Source of the DNA: Diadema setosum
Lineage: Eukaryota > Echinodermata > Echinoidea > Diadematoida > Diadematidae
Direction of reading: 5' to 3'
DNA length: 64,000 nt
Assembly: GCF_964275005.1 (NCBI RefSeq)
Contig: NW_027307681.1
Span: 62,001 to 126,000 of the forward strand
Positions 33,251 through 45,406 of this stretch are shown piece by piece. The stretch's first letter is position 1; each line of letters starts with the position of its first letter. The translations under genes and the position numbers were made by a program. The notes under the pieces were generated by a model. It was given only the letters and a program-made list of their open reading frames with translations, was not told the origin of the DNA and ran no database searches.

Positions 33251-35618
33251 AAATGAAATGAAACGTGTGTGTTTGCGTGTTGTGGAGGGTACCCTACAAG
33301 CATTGCTTTCTAGCATATTCGCCCATTCCAAGCATTTCCTTTGGACCCCGATTGGCTCTTTGCTTCCTGTAAAATCCGGTATCTTTGCAATTCTTCTAGA
33401 AAATCACGTGTACCTTACAGTCAGGGAGACTACCTATTTTGAGGGAAGATTGAAATCCCCCCAAAGAGGGAACATTGAACCGCGAGCAGATATTACGTAA
33501 CGGAGCGACGCGATATGGTCAGAGCGAACCGTTACAGATGTTCTTTTTCCAGTCGCTATGAGAATAATTCACCGAGAGGGAGAGAGAGAAACACATAACA
33601 TGTACACACACGCGAGCGTACACACACGGAGGGTCATCCGCATCGAGTTGGAGGACGGATCGTTGTGTGTAGCTATTTTTAGCGCTCCTCTCTCTCCCCC
33701 TCTCTCCTCCATCGTTCTGTTGCTGCGTACCCGTGATCAGTGATGATGCTGATAAGCAAAATCCCCAATCACTCACCTTTCGCGACCCCCATGGCAGAAA
33801 AAACAAAACAGCAAGTGAATTGACCATGCACATCGACATTGTGTTGTTGGAAGGCAGAGCATGGTCGTGCAGACCTATGTTTTGATCGAAGTTAGAGCAC
33901 GAGGAAGAGACATGCAAGTTTGAAGAACAACAAAAACCTTCACAAGACAAGACTAATAGTGAGAGGTATCATCTATTAACTCTATTTCAATTTCAACTAT
34001 TTTAGTTAAAAGCATATGTGATTGTGACGTGTTGATCAAACATTTCTAGAGACAAAGTGAGGGTGGATGTCGCAATATAGTTCCCTGGTTCATTACCGTG
34101 ATAGTGTACGTGTGATGTTGCGATGATCTAGATGAGGTAACCTTTTGGTTGCATGAGGCTTGTAACTTTTAACCCAGTGAGCATGATCGCAAGAGAGTAA
34201 GAAAGTATGAGGACACTGATGGTCATGTAGCAAAAGAAAGAACCCCGGAGCTCCGGCGGTCCGCAGTTGACGTTCGACGGCTGTGCGAGAGCTCCAGCGT
34301 CATGCAACCTATTAGAACACCTACGGTGGCGGTGCCTTCCGTCTCTTGCTCTTTTCATTCGGACATTCCACAGAAATACGGGCAAACCAGGAGTTTAGGG
34401 GACCGGACTATCTAAGTACAATACCAGTTCTCACCAACTCTTGATCATTTGACGAAAAAATAACTGAATTGTTGATAGAAATATCGGCAAAAACATGACA
34501 GGCTACCACAATTCCCATAGACGTTGAAGCTCAGCGGTAACAGCGCTCACGTACGCACGGTACGTGCGTGCACTGTGTTAACGCGATTCATGCATAGCGC
34601 GTTGCAGACACACACACACAGTCCGTCCCTGTGTTTCGTTGAATAATCGCTGCAAAATAAGAACGCCTTGAAAGAAACTATGACACGGAGATTCAAAAAA
34701 TACACTTTGGATTCGCGTTTTCATCCTTCAATTACAAATTTTCCTCACTATATGTGAATATTGATTTTTGGAGGAGATAAACTTTATTTATTCATCTTTC
34801 ATTGGGTGAAATTTCAATATCAACATTAAATGAGGATTTTTTAAGGTGAATTTTTAAAGATGCAGTGATAGCCATTGACTTTGTACGCGTCGAGCTCCGG
34901 CCAGAGACTGCGGAAAGGTCATGAATAATTCATTAAGTCCAACTTTCCCGATTATTCGCGAATATCTCCATTCCCTAAAAATCGGCTGTCTCCCTGACTG
35001 GTAAAGTTACAACATTTTTGTTCTTCAACTCCAATGCAGATTTGTGACTCCTCATGGTAGATCACCGGAAGAGCCTTAGGAGGGGGGGGGGGGGGGGGCG
35101 GGGGTTCCAAATGGAAGCCCATACTTTCTAAATTTTAATATTTGTTGTGTGTGTTTGTGTGTGAGTGTGTTTAAATGGCATTATATCAACATTAACATAG
35201 GATATGCAAGTGTTATATGTACATGATGTATGAGGCTCTCATCTTCACAATATGCCCAGAGGCATGAATAGGGCATGCACACGATCATTCACACATGCGT
35301 AGTCAGTGTAGGTGCACGATGTCTCCACGTGCAACACGTCCTCACTGGCCTCCACTAAAGCCTCAAATAACATCGTTTTCCTCAATGCCCCGCTCCGCAC
35401 ATAAATTACAACGTGAAGCCTCTCACGTTGCTTTACAAATATTGATATTTTCACACCGTTATCAAAGTTTGAATGTGGTTTCGATGCCCGCTGGATAGTG
35501 AGTTCCATATTATATTTCCAAGATGATTGACCCATGCAAATATCAGTGGGCAAAGTCCACGGTGATTCGTGTAGAATCGATTACTCTTGCGACCACTGTG
35601 TCCAATCAAGGTGCATCT
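33251..35618. other. Mostly non-coding stretch
   Basis: Contains one candidate - strand exon (33777-33938). A CpG-rich patch at 34240-34340 coincides with a 85-codon - strand frame that ends in a hydrophobic segment but shows no family motif. A G-run lies at 35082-35098 and a 102-codon - strand frame at 35245-35553 is not recognised. Confidence 0.4.
33777..33938 (-). CDS. Candidate internal exon, unknown protein
   Basis: On the - strand a pyrimidine-rich TTGTCTTGTGAAG acceptor-like site precedes 162 bases that are open in only one phase, and the segment ends at AAAG|GTGAGT, a near-ideal splice donor (intron starting at 33776). The encoded 54 residues (FCCSSNLHVSSSCSN... to FFLPWGSRK) have no recognisable domain. 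It may instead be an untranslated exon or chance. No partner exon is identified. Confidence 0.2.
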
Positions 35619-35760
35619 GTTATTTTCATTTCATTTCATTTCTATTCAGATTTTTATATTTTCATATTTCTCACATATATCACAATAAAGTATATTGATA
35701 CGAAAATTATACAAGTCAAGATTTTGCACACAATTTGAAAATTGTGTTTGAAATAAATAT
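35619..35760 (-). repeat. LINE 3' tail fragment
   Basis: Read on the - strand, an AT-rich 3' end leads into a TGAAATGAAATGAAATG tail (35619-35640), the same tail type as at 33225-33262. Confidence 0.55.
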
Positions 35761-35940
35761 TTGAAGGAGAAAGATTTGCGGTGACACCATGTGTATGTAG
35801 TCCGTAACCGGATCGTTGTTTGGCAGAAGAGCCTAGAAAGAGGAGAAATGAAGAGGGAAGCGACATATGGGGGTTGTGAAGAGGGCAAAAAGTGGAGAGT
35901 GGGGGACAGTAATGGGCTAGAAGTTGAAGTTGCACTTGTA

Positions 35941-38735
35941 TCACCCCTAAATGTAATATAAACGCTAAATGTAATATCGACCCTAAATGTAATACACCTT
36001 AACCCTAAATGTAATAACAACCCTAAATGTAATACATTTTAACGCTAAATGTAATAATCGAGTCAACCCTAAATGTAATACATTTTAACCCTAAATGTAA
36101 TAACTGGAGACAACCCTAAATGTAATACATGTCAACCCTAAATGTAATATCGACCCTAAATGTAATACTTTTTAACCCTAAATGTAATATCGACCCTAAA
36201 TGTAATACATCTTAACCCTAAATGTAATATCGCCCCTAAATGTAATACACCTCAACCCTAAATGTAATAACAACCCAAAATGTAATACATTTCAACCCTA
36301 AATGTAATATCGACCCTAAATGTAATACATCTTAACACTAAATGTAATAACAACCCTAAATGTAATACATTTTAACGCTAAATGTAATAACAATCCTAAA
36401 TGTAATTCATGTCAAGCCTATCAAATATAATATGTGACCGTGCACCTCAAAACGAACATAAAGTCGTACACACTGATTTTGGGTGAGGACTGAAAATATG
36501 TGAAATGGGTCAATCTAGCCGAACTTGACTTTTTCATATTTTCTGAAAGAGCGGGTCTTCTTTCACATCATCCTAATATTTGGTATCATAAAACGGGCAG
36601 GAAAGTGTGTTTTTTAGCAGTTAATCTCGAACATTTTTGGTAGAATAGCGTGATTAGGTGTGTCTTTAGAATCCCTTTTTCATTTCTGAAAAACCTTGTC
36701 CACACTCTTCACTTTTAACTCTAATTACTTTTTGAAAGGATAGTGCTACTGCTTCGAAAGTTGGCATTAATTATGGACAGAATGTGTTAATGAGGCATAC
36801 TTAATTTCACTTTAATCTGATAATTTCTTCGTTGTTTTTACTCTGGTGGTTTACTTCCTGTTTTTTGTCCCATTCATCGCACAGCCAGCACGGTTTGTTA
36901 AAGATTAAGCGCTTGAATCGACACTGTACTTCAGATCCTCTTTTCTCAGTTCCCACTTTTCCTGAGTTTGTGCTTTCTTTCCAATATTTAGATAGGTTAG
37001 GAGAGTACATTTGATTTGAGTTATACATCATTTGAAAGCTTAAAGTCTGCTCTTTCAGAATATGGTCTTAACTAAAAATTCATGTTTGGCGACTTTTTGT
37101 TTGTTTTGAGGTGCAGGGTCACATATATTCAACGCTTAATGTAATCACGACCTTATATGTAATACACCTGATCATAGAGGGTACGCAACGCAGAATATCG
37201 GGCAAAAGGTCAGGGGGTATACAAAAGAGATATGACGCAACTTTCTCTCACACTCTTAAAAGAACGACAGCAGTTGCTTAGACCTGTTTTTGTTGTTTAC
37301 CCATGTAAAAATCACACATTTTATTACATCCATTGTTTGCTGCAAAGTTAATTAGGTCCATGTGACATAGTTCTTAAATCTATTACAATCACAAACATTT
37401 TGTATTGCAGTCTTTATTCAGTGTTCATTATTGCTTAGAGTTTTGTTGAAAAAGAAAAAAAATGGGCAAAAGTAAAGTCAGTTTGCCTTACTCATACATT
37501 CACATATCATAGGAAAGTCAATATACTAATGGTGACTCAAAGATGATAAAAAAAACATCTACTTCTTTTTGCTTTACTGGCATTTTTTAATTTATTTCGT
37601 GTACCCTATCCACGACCACTTGTCCCAGTTTTGTGTCACTATAAGTATAGTAGTGATTACCAGGAGTAGTGAACAATGTCATGAGGCTAATACTTCGGAG
37701 AGTGATTTGCTGCCATGTCAATGTGTGACAGATATTTCGTCATTGAAACGTTACATAGATAATGATGGTTAGTAAAAAAAATTGCGAAATCTTTCTAAAT
37801 CTTTCTAATTTCTAATTTTCTCAATCTACTCGCTCTATCATGCCTTTTTATCAGTAAGTACAGTTATATTTTTTTTTTCTTGCAATATTATTCATATTCA
37901 GAATTTCCTTGCAAAGATTTTTTTTCTTTTTCATCAAAACTTTAAACAAACATGAACACTGAAGGAAGATCGGAATACAAAATGCTTATGTGATTGTATG
38001 ATAAAGGTATAGATAAAAAAAACTATGTTTAATGTACCTAATTAACTTTGCAGCAAACAAAGGAATTAGTAAGACTGTGTGATCTTTACCTGGGTAAACA
38101 ACAAAAACAAATCTAAGCAACTATTGCTGCTCTTTCAAGAGCGCTATAAAAAGTTGCGTCATATCCCCTTCATATACCCCCTGACCTTTTGCCCGATATT
38201 CTGCGTTGGTTACACTCTCTACAATGAGATTTTTAAATTTAGGGTCGTAATTACATTAAGCGTCAAGATGTATCACATTTATAGAGTTGACATGAATTAC
38301 ATTTAGGAATGTTTAGCGTTAAGATGTATTACATTTAGGGTTGTTATTACATTTAGCGTTCAGATGTATTACATTTAGGGTCGATATTACATTTAGCGTT
38401 AAGATGTATTACATTTAGGGTCGATATTACATTTAGGGTTGAAATGTATTACATTTAGGGTTAAGGTGTATTACGTTTAGGGTCGATATTACATTTAGGG
38501 TTAAGATGTATTACATTAAGGGTCGATATTACATTTAGGGTTAAAAAGTATTACATTTAGGGTCGATATTACATTTACGATTGACATGTATTACATTTAG
38601 GGTTGACTCGATTATTATATTTAGCGTTAAAATTTATTAGATTTAGGGTTGTTATTACATTTAGGGTTAAGGTGTATTACATTTAGGGTCGATATTACAT
38701 TTAGCGTTGATATTACATTTAGGGGTGATGCAGCA
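35941..38735. mobile_element. Foldback element with TAAATGTAATA arms
   Basis: The outermost sequence ATCACCCCTAAATGTAATAT (35940) is the complement of the right end (ATTACATTTAGGGGTGAT, to 38728). The arms are tandem arrays of CCTAAATGTAATA in opposite orientations (35941-36425 and 38235-38728). Inside them, 37126-37330 and 38070-38260 are also inverted copies (GGGCAAAAGGTCAGGGGGTA against TACCCCCTGACCTTTTGCCC). The centre is about 37400-37950. The left arm is interrupted by a separate element at 36433-37123. No protein is encoded. Confidence 0.85.
36433..37123. mobile_element. TA-flanked MITE nested in the foldback arm
   Basis: Inverted ends TGTGACCGTGCACCTCAAAA (left) and TTTTGAGGTGCAGGGTCACA (right) are about 34 bases long with a few mismatches, flanked by TA on both sides (36431-36432, 37124-37125). 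Removing 36433-37125 joins CAAATATA to TTCAACGCTTAATGTAAT, which matches the corresponding place in the uninterrupted right arm of the foldback element. Confidence 0.85.
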
Positions 38736-39035
38736 CTAGTGGAGACGGTAAAGAAGGGAACACAGAGAGTGGCAAGGAAGAATAGTATGAGAATCAAGTA
38801 AGATGTTCGGACATCGTTAGAAGGGGAAAGGTGAAATAGAAGGGAAGAGGAAGAGGAAGGAGTTGAATGTTGGAGAATCATGGAGATAGGGGAGAGTAGT
38901 AAAGATTCATGAAACCAAGAGAAGAAACGAAGTCGGCGAACAGTGGCTATGGAAAGCGGAATCGGTGGAGAAAGGACGAATAATCCTTCGAAGGAAGGGT
39001 AAGTAGAGGAGAGATGAGAATATGTTGAGAGAAGG

Positions 39036-39066
<31 letters not shown>

Positions 39067-39535
39067 GGGACAAAGAAAAGAAGAAGAGAAGAACAAATTG
39101 AAATTCAAGACGTAAATTAGAGTGAGCTACTGTGGATCCTAGAAATAAATGCTGTGGAGGAGAAAAAAATGGAGAGGAAAATTGACGAAAGTTAAATCCG
39201 GAAAAGGTTTCTGTGGGAGAAATGCAAAAATGAGAAATTAAAATAAGGTTGACGTGTAGACTTAAGGAGAGAAGACGAGAGAAATGATTTGTAAATAAAT
39301 GTGTAAATCAATACTAGTGGTCCTGAAAAGGACCGTTGGGTAGTATGGAAGGAAGAAATAAAAAGAAATAGAAGAAAGAGGAGAACAGAACAGAAAAGAA
39401 AAAAGAAAAAGATAAGTAGCGTAGAAACAGACAAAAGTGTAAGAGAGAGACAGAGGAAAGAGAAAATGAAACACTGAGAAAAGGTGCTGGTGAAAGTAGA
39501 GCAAGATGTCTAGTTATAAGAATAACTAGGAGAAC
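38736..39535. other. Purine-rich strand-asymmetric tract
   Basis: About 800 bases of + strand are dominated by A and G (GAAGGAAG, GAGAGA, AGGAGAGAAG), including GA and G runs at 39037-39070. A similar GA-rich flank lies left of the foldback element (35825-35930), so the foldback appears to sit inside one purine-rich region. - strand Ser/Leu/Phe-rich frames are artefacts of this composition. Confidence 0.7.
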
Positions 39536-39686
39536 CGAGGAACTTAAAAACTTGGTTAGATGCCTTAACCATTTGTGTGTTGTTTCGCCCTGAGGCGAGT
39601 TCCGTCCTTATCAAGGGGAGTGCTAACCTTCTCTCCTTTCATACAACACATACAACACAAATAAATATTTGTATTAGATTATTATA
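39536..39686. other. Short spacer
   Basis: No feature recognised apart from CATACAACACATACAACAC-type repeats near 39640. Confidence 0.4.
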
Positions 39687-42600
39687 ATACCGCCCTCAAC
39701 GGCCATGACCGCCATATTCCAAAATGGCTGCCATTGTGATGATCATTTTGTTTTCAAAAAATACCCCTAATGGTAATTTCAGAAAGAAAAGTTAAAAAAA
39801 TGTGTACACAAATTGAAAATCATGTTTAAAATCAAACAATATATCCAGATCGCATTAACTCTAGAAATTGTTCCTTCGCAAATTTTCAAGAAGAAAAAAA
39901 AATACTAATAATTGCAGCCATTTTCCAAAATGGCTGTCATAGATGCCATTTTTCCTTTTATGAAGATGTCCTAATGCCGGAAGAAGACAATAAACATTTT
40001 TGCGCAAGTCGACAAATACATACAAAGAAGTTTAGACATTGAGCCATCATAAGCTTTGTCCATAATGGCTATTTCACCTATTTGTCAAAATGGCTACAAT
40101 ACACTCTCTTTTTGTTTTATTTTTTTTGTCTTAAAAATTTGCTTAATTTCCGAAGGAGAAGGCAGTAGAATACTCACAGAGACATTATATAATCTGAAAT
40201 ATAGTGTTAAAGAAATCATTTGAGGAACAACTGAAATAAACAAGGCAAATGCTTAGCGATTATATCTCACCAATGATGAATGCATTTTTAGGTGGTAAAC
40301 TTGAAAAATTTCCGAAAAAGAGTAATATGAATATCCAGGGATAATGGCGCCATGTATTAACTCTAACAGTATCACCATATCATTGAATATATGGGACTAT
40401 ATGACGTGTATCTATTCTAAAATGTAACTTTCTAAATATTCTTAAGACAGATACGAAAAAATGGCCTTTCAATTTACCAAAAAAGTTAATTCACTTGCCA
40501 TGCTTCCATAAAAACACATACCTTTGATATCCATACTGTTAGCCGTCACACGCGAAATACTGCAATTAGAACTAAACTGAAAACATGAATTTACAACTAA
40601 CCCATCAATGAAACCGTTTTTAAGAATTTGATTTCTTTGGACACCAGATTGCATTAGATGCAATGGCTATTTAGCAGTATGCTATTGCTTTCTCCTTCTG
40701 GAATAAGCAAATAAAAAAAAGGAGTGTGTGGAAGCCATTTTGACAAAGAGCTGCCATAACCGTTGAGGACGATGTTTAAATGGTGGCTGAATATTTTCAT
40801 TTCAAAATTCAAATTCAAATTCAAACGTGAATGTATTTGAATGTCTTTTGTCAATTTGCACAAGAAATGTTTTTGTCTTCTTCTGGCATTATCATATTTT
40901 CAAGAAATAAATAGCATCTAGTGGCCATTTGGAAACTGCCTGCCATGGTCTTTGATGGTGCCATTTGTAATGACTCGTATATCATTTTCTTTTGAATATG
41001 ATTTTCAACTTATGTATAAATGCCATTGATTTTCTCGCTGAAATTAGCATATCTTTCCACAAAAAAGCAGACATCCATGGCGGTCAGCATGGCCCTTGAG
41101 GGCGCCTTCTAAGAAGACCTTATACTTAAATTTATTTTTGAGCATAATTTTCAACTAGTTTGCAAAGTCTTATTGACATTTCCTTCTGACATCAGCAATT
41201 TTTTGCAAAAAAAAAGGGGGGCATCCATGGCAGCTGCTTTGAAACTTTGCTGCTATGGCTGTGCACTTTTGAATGGCCTATTATGAAATTCAGTTTGAAT
41301 GTAATTTTCCTCCATTGTGGAAATTCTGATTGACGTCTGCAACACTTCACAAAAAAAAAAAAAATCATGGTGGCCATTTTGAAAAAAAAAAATGGTTGGA
41401 ATGGCCATTGAGGGGGCAATGTGCAATGGCCCAATAAGTTTACTTTTGAATGTAATTTCCACCTGTTTGCAAAATTTCGTTGGCTTTCCCTTCTGATTTT
41501 AGTAAATCTTTTCGAAAATATAGCATTTATGGCGGCCATTTTGAAAAATGCCTGCCATGACCGTTGAGAGTACCACCACAAGTGTGACATCTGGAGTACC
41601 TCAGGGAACAGTTCTTGGACCCCTCCTGTTCCTAGTCTTCATTAACGATCTTCCTGAGTGCGTTTCCTCATCTATACGCCTCTATGCAGATGATGCCCTC
41701 CTTCATCGATCCATCAAAACCCATGAGGATGTAGATGCATTACACAGGGATCTCACCAGTGTCCAGGAATGGGAGAAGACTTGGCTCATGTCCTTCAATG
41801 CCGACAAATGCGAAGTATTGAGGATATCTAACAAGAGGAAGAACATCATTGGAACATCCCCGTACTCCATCCATGGGACAGAACTCCGGACTGTCAATGA
41901 GGCTAAGTACCTTGGTGTTACCCTTCATCAAAGTCTTAGCTGGAAGCCACATATCCAATCCACATGTAAGAAAAGCAATAGCACACTCGGCTCTCTTCGA
42001 CGCAATTTGAGGAGATGCTCTGCCAACATTAAGGAACTGGCATATAAGACCTACGTACGTCCCATTCTGGAATATTCCTCCACGGTGTGGGATCCTCACA
42101 CCAAGGACCTCATCTCCCAGATCGAAATGGTCCAACGACGTGCGGCTACATTCGTAAAGGCAGACTACAGATACAAGAGTAGTGTCGCCCAGATGCTACA
42201 AAGACTTCAATGGCAGACCCTGCAGGAGCGACGTGCACATAGCAAAGTCACCATGGTGTACAGGATCGCTAATGGTCTTGTTGCCACCCCCTCTGGGCCT
42301 CCATTCCTGTACCCCACTCCAGACCTACATGCAACTAGAGGCCATGATCAACAGTTTAGACAGCAACACTGTAAAATCATCATTTTCCAACACAGCTTCT
42401 TCCCAAGTGTTGTCCGCATGTGGAACGCCCTACCTCCAACAGTGGTTGCTGCTCCGTCTCTTGAGTTATTCCGGAGACGTCTGACACCTGTCCACTCACC
42501 CTCTGTTAAGACAGCCGAAGGGAGATATTTTTACTCGCACGGTAGCTTAGTTATTTATTTTTATTTGTCCCAAATTGCACCCAAAATGCACTCTTATTTT

Positions 42601-43660
42601 GCGTGTTTCTGTGACTGCGCTTTTGCCTGCCAAGTACGACAATGCTCTTATCAGAGGGATGTACTCATCGGAAGAAGAAGAAGAAGAGGGCGCAATTTCC
42701 GATGGCCCAATTTCGAGATTTATCTGAAATGTCATTTCCCACTTATAAGCAAAATTTCATTGACTTCTCCTTTTGAAATTAGCATTTTTTTAATGAAAAA
42801 GTGGCACTTATAAGCAAAATTTCATTGACTTCTCCTTTTGAAATTAGCATTTTTTTAATGAAAAAGTGGCACTTATGGTGCCCATTTAAAAAAAAAAAAA
42901 TGGCTGCCATAGACATTGAGAGCGCAATTTACTTTGCCCAATATCTGGATTTATTTCTGCATGTAATTTCCCGCATGTGTGCAAAAGAGAGAAAAAAAAA
43001 TGGCTTTCCCTTCTGAAATTTGCATTTTTAAAACAAAAAATGGCATTTATGGCGACCATTTTGAAAAAATGGCTACCATGGCCGTTGAGGGCGCAATTTC
43101 CGATGGCCCAATATCTAGATTTGTTTTGAATGTAATTAATATTTATGGGCAAAATCTTATTAACTTTTCCCTTCTGCAATTCGCAAAATCATGGAAGAAG
43201 TGGCACATTGACAGTCATTTTGAAAAATGGCTGTCATGGACATGAGGGCGCAATTAACAATGGCCAAATATTTAAACTAATTTTGAATGTAATTTCCCAC
43301 TTGTTTGCAATATCGTACTGGCTTTCCCTTCTGAAGTTAGCAAATATTTTGAAAAAATGACATTTATGGCGGCCATTTTGAAAAATAGCTGCCATGGCCG
43401 TTGAGGGCGCTATTTCCGATGGCCCGATATCTAGATTTATTTTGAATGTGATTTCCCATTTGTAACCAAAATCTTATCGACTTTTTTCTCCTACAATTAG
43501 CAAATTTTACGAAAATATGGCATTTATGGCAGCCATTTAGAAAAATGGCTGCCATGGACGTTGAGGGCGCTATTTACGACGGCCCAATATTTAATTTAAT
43601 CTGAACGTGATTGTCAACCTGTGTACGAAATTTGGTGCTTTTATCACAAAATGCACAATT
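39687..43660. repeat. ~158-bp satellite array (ATGGCNGCCAT units)
   Basis: Units contain GGCGGCCATTTTGAAAAATG, GCTGCCATGGCCGTTGAGGG, CGCAATTTCCGATGGCCCAA and TTTTGAATGTAATTTCCC. Starts at 41372, 41531 and at 43053, 43210, 43368, 43528 give periods of 157-160 bases. Left units (39687-41100) are more diverged, and the first is inverted. A 65-bp direct duplication lies at 42740-42869. The array is interrupted by a LINE at 41569-42686. Confidence 0.8.
41569..42686 (+). pseudogene. 5'-truncated LINE with long intact RT C-terminal frame
   Basis: A continuous frame encodes the second half of a reverse transcriptase and the following C-terminal domain: SGVPQGTVLGPLLFLVFIND, RLYADDALLH (the YADD catalytic pair), NADKCEVLRI, AKYLGVTLHQSLSWKPHI, RPILEYSSTVWDPHT and QRRAATFVKA, ending near SPSVKTAEGRYF. 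It lacks the endonuclease and N-terminal RT motifs because of 5' truncation at 41569. A GAA repeat (42671-42687) is the 3' tail. The frame has no internal stop over more than 300 codons, so insertion is recent. Both junctions fall at the same place in the host satellite unit (GTTGAG/GGCGCAATTT). It belongs to the jockey/CR1/Rex-like group; the clade is unassigned. Confidence 0.9.
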
Positions 43661-43689
43661 GTTCGGCTATGCCGCTCCACTATAAGAAC

Positions 43690-44500
43690 ATTATTTATAA
43701 TAGAACTTCACCAGAATGTTCAAAAGTTTGTCTTGGTATAAACGCAAGGTATGTATACATGCGAGTTAAACTGAGATAATAATGCGAAAAATATGATGGG
43801 GCCTGCGTACAAGCAAGGTTGTATAGAGCCGCAGGTCCGATGATAAAATCAGATTAGGGGAAGTGTAAGTACAGATGTTTTTTTAGACCATACTGTAACT
43901 GGGGGATCCGATTAAAACGAACAAAGATCAGATCAAATAAGTGTTACGTAATAAAATACAGAAAGGTGACATGTTGCAACTATAACCTACTACAAGCAAG
44001 GACATTGGGAGAACAACGACTGAGATTGTAAGGATTCAAGTGGGTGTGAAGGTATAGATGACGGTGTAACAGTTTGGCATAAATACATAAATGGAAAGTG
44101 GGCTAATAAGAATTTTGTCGTGAATATAAAATATACACACAAGGACAGTGGAGCTCAGGAGTCAAATTCCAGCGGGGTCCTAAACCATGCAGGCCGTGTG
44201 ACCATGGTAACAGACAGCTGCCACGCGCAAGAATTCCAACAATCGCGTGTAATAGTACGTGCTAAAGAGAGCGCAACAGGCAGACTGATCAAAAAATAAG
44301 AATGTACATGGCTAGGATTTCTTCGGACTATCATAGACAAGATAGACAAGGGGGAAAATATTGAACAGCAAGTATTATACAATATGTATGCCGTAGCTGC
44401 TCAAAAGATATTGTTTTATTTTTCGTTTGAATGAGGTTAGAGTGGTGCAGCTTATAAGTTCCGTAGGGAGTTCATTCCAGTACTTAGGCCCTTATTCTAA
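43690..44500 (-). pseudogene. 5'-truncated LINE: ORF2 end and 3' UTR
   Basis: On the - strand from about 44495, one frame reads GPKYWNELPTELISCTTLTS then FKRKIKQYLLSSYGIHIV and a TAA near 44376. GPKYWN.LP and SFKRK.K mark the end of CR1/L2-group ORF2. About 690 bases of 3' untranslated sequence follow toward 43690. The RT domain is absent. Confidence 0.75.
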
Positions 44501-44599
44501 CAAAAGCGATTGTCCAGCAAGGTACAGTATAAATCTAACACATGGAAAAAAAAAATCTCCCAATTTTGTCCCCAAAACTTAACAAGTCAGCCGGGAATG

Positions 44600-45404
44600 C
44601 TCTCTCAAAAATCGAGTGAAAATATTCAGCCTTGAAGGAGTGAATACAAAAAAGAGTGAATATAAGGGCTTTTTACACTTGCAAATTTTTGCTTAGTCCC
44701 GTACTAAGGGGCTAAGGGGCTATAGGGGGCCTTAGCCCCACCGTTGGTACCGGACTTTCCTCAGCCCACTTTCCCTTTACACTTGTTTTTGCCAAAGTGG
44801 GCTTAGCCCCACCGATAATCCCGTACTATCTGGTCCTGCAAAATAGCAGGGTTAGTACCGCAATTGCGGTGCCAAGCAAGTGAGTGTAAACAGAACGAAG
44901 AAATAATCCGGGGCTAAGCGGCGGAGACGAAGTCCGATCACCCCCACAGACCAATCAGAAACGAGGTAATCAAGTGCTGCCGGTGCGTGCGTGTACTTGT
45001 ACAGTGCGCAGCGTAATCATGAATATTCATGTGGTTTGGAAAGTATACGGAACTAAGAAATACGAGTGTAAAAAGGACAGTTTTCTCTTTAGCCCAGGAC
45101 AAGAGCTTAGTACGGGATTTATTGGCGAGTGTAAAAAGCTGAAAAAAAATGGTACTTGGTTAACGATAGTTCTGGGTCAGAGAAAGTACGGAGTTAAGAA
45201 ACACAAGTGTAAAATGGATTTTAGAGTTAAATCGGAGTGACTCATTTTCAAGTGTCCGTAGGGATCACTCGAAGATTTTGGAGTGATCCCTGAGGTCACT
45301 CTAAAACGAGTGAAAATGACCATTTTCACTCAAAATTCTCTCTTGTTTGTATTCACTCCTTCAAGAGTGAATATTTTCACTCGATTTTTTTTTTATAGAG
45401 AGAG
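44600..45404. mobile_element. Foldback MITE, copy 2 (interrupted)
   Basis: Ends match the element at 2015-2303: CTCTCTCAAAAATCGAGTGA on the left and TCACTCGATTTTT...AGAGAG on the right, with TA on the right (45405-45406) and a TG where TA is expected on the left. The centre (ATCACTCGAAGATTTTGGAG) is present at about 45265. About 550 bases inside the left arm belong to another element (44669-45216). Confidence 0.8.
44669..45216. mobile_element. TTTTACACTTG-ended element nested in foldback copy 2
   Basis: The left end CTTTTTACACTTGCAAATTT with AGTCCCGTAC following, and the right end GTACGGAGTTAAGAAACACA followed by AGTGTAAAA, are inverted. Further AGTGTAAAA words occur inside (45066, 45130). 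The 88-codon frame at 44974-45240 runs across the element and its flank and is not a gene. Confidence 0.6.
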
Positions 45405-45406
45405 TA

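Noticed and set aside
34128..34385. Another sialyltransferase anchor exon on the - strand
   Set aside because: A hydrophobic stretch is present, but it lacks the TF.GLT...VM.T pattern and the ATGGCAAGT boundary shared by the two accepted exons.
35245..35553. 102-codon - strand frame with varied composition
   Set aside because: No recognisable motif, no good splice sites found; a homology search would decide.
35941..36425. Regular short repeats (CCTAAATGTAATA) resembling an array or degenerate telomere
   Set aside because: They form one arm of a foldback element, with the mirror image at 38235-38728; the word is not the telomere repeat.
38627..39504. Ser/Leu/Phe-rich - strand frames of 80-148 codons
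   Set aside because: Produced by the purine-rich tract and the foldback repeats.
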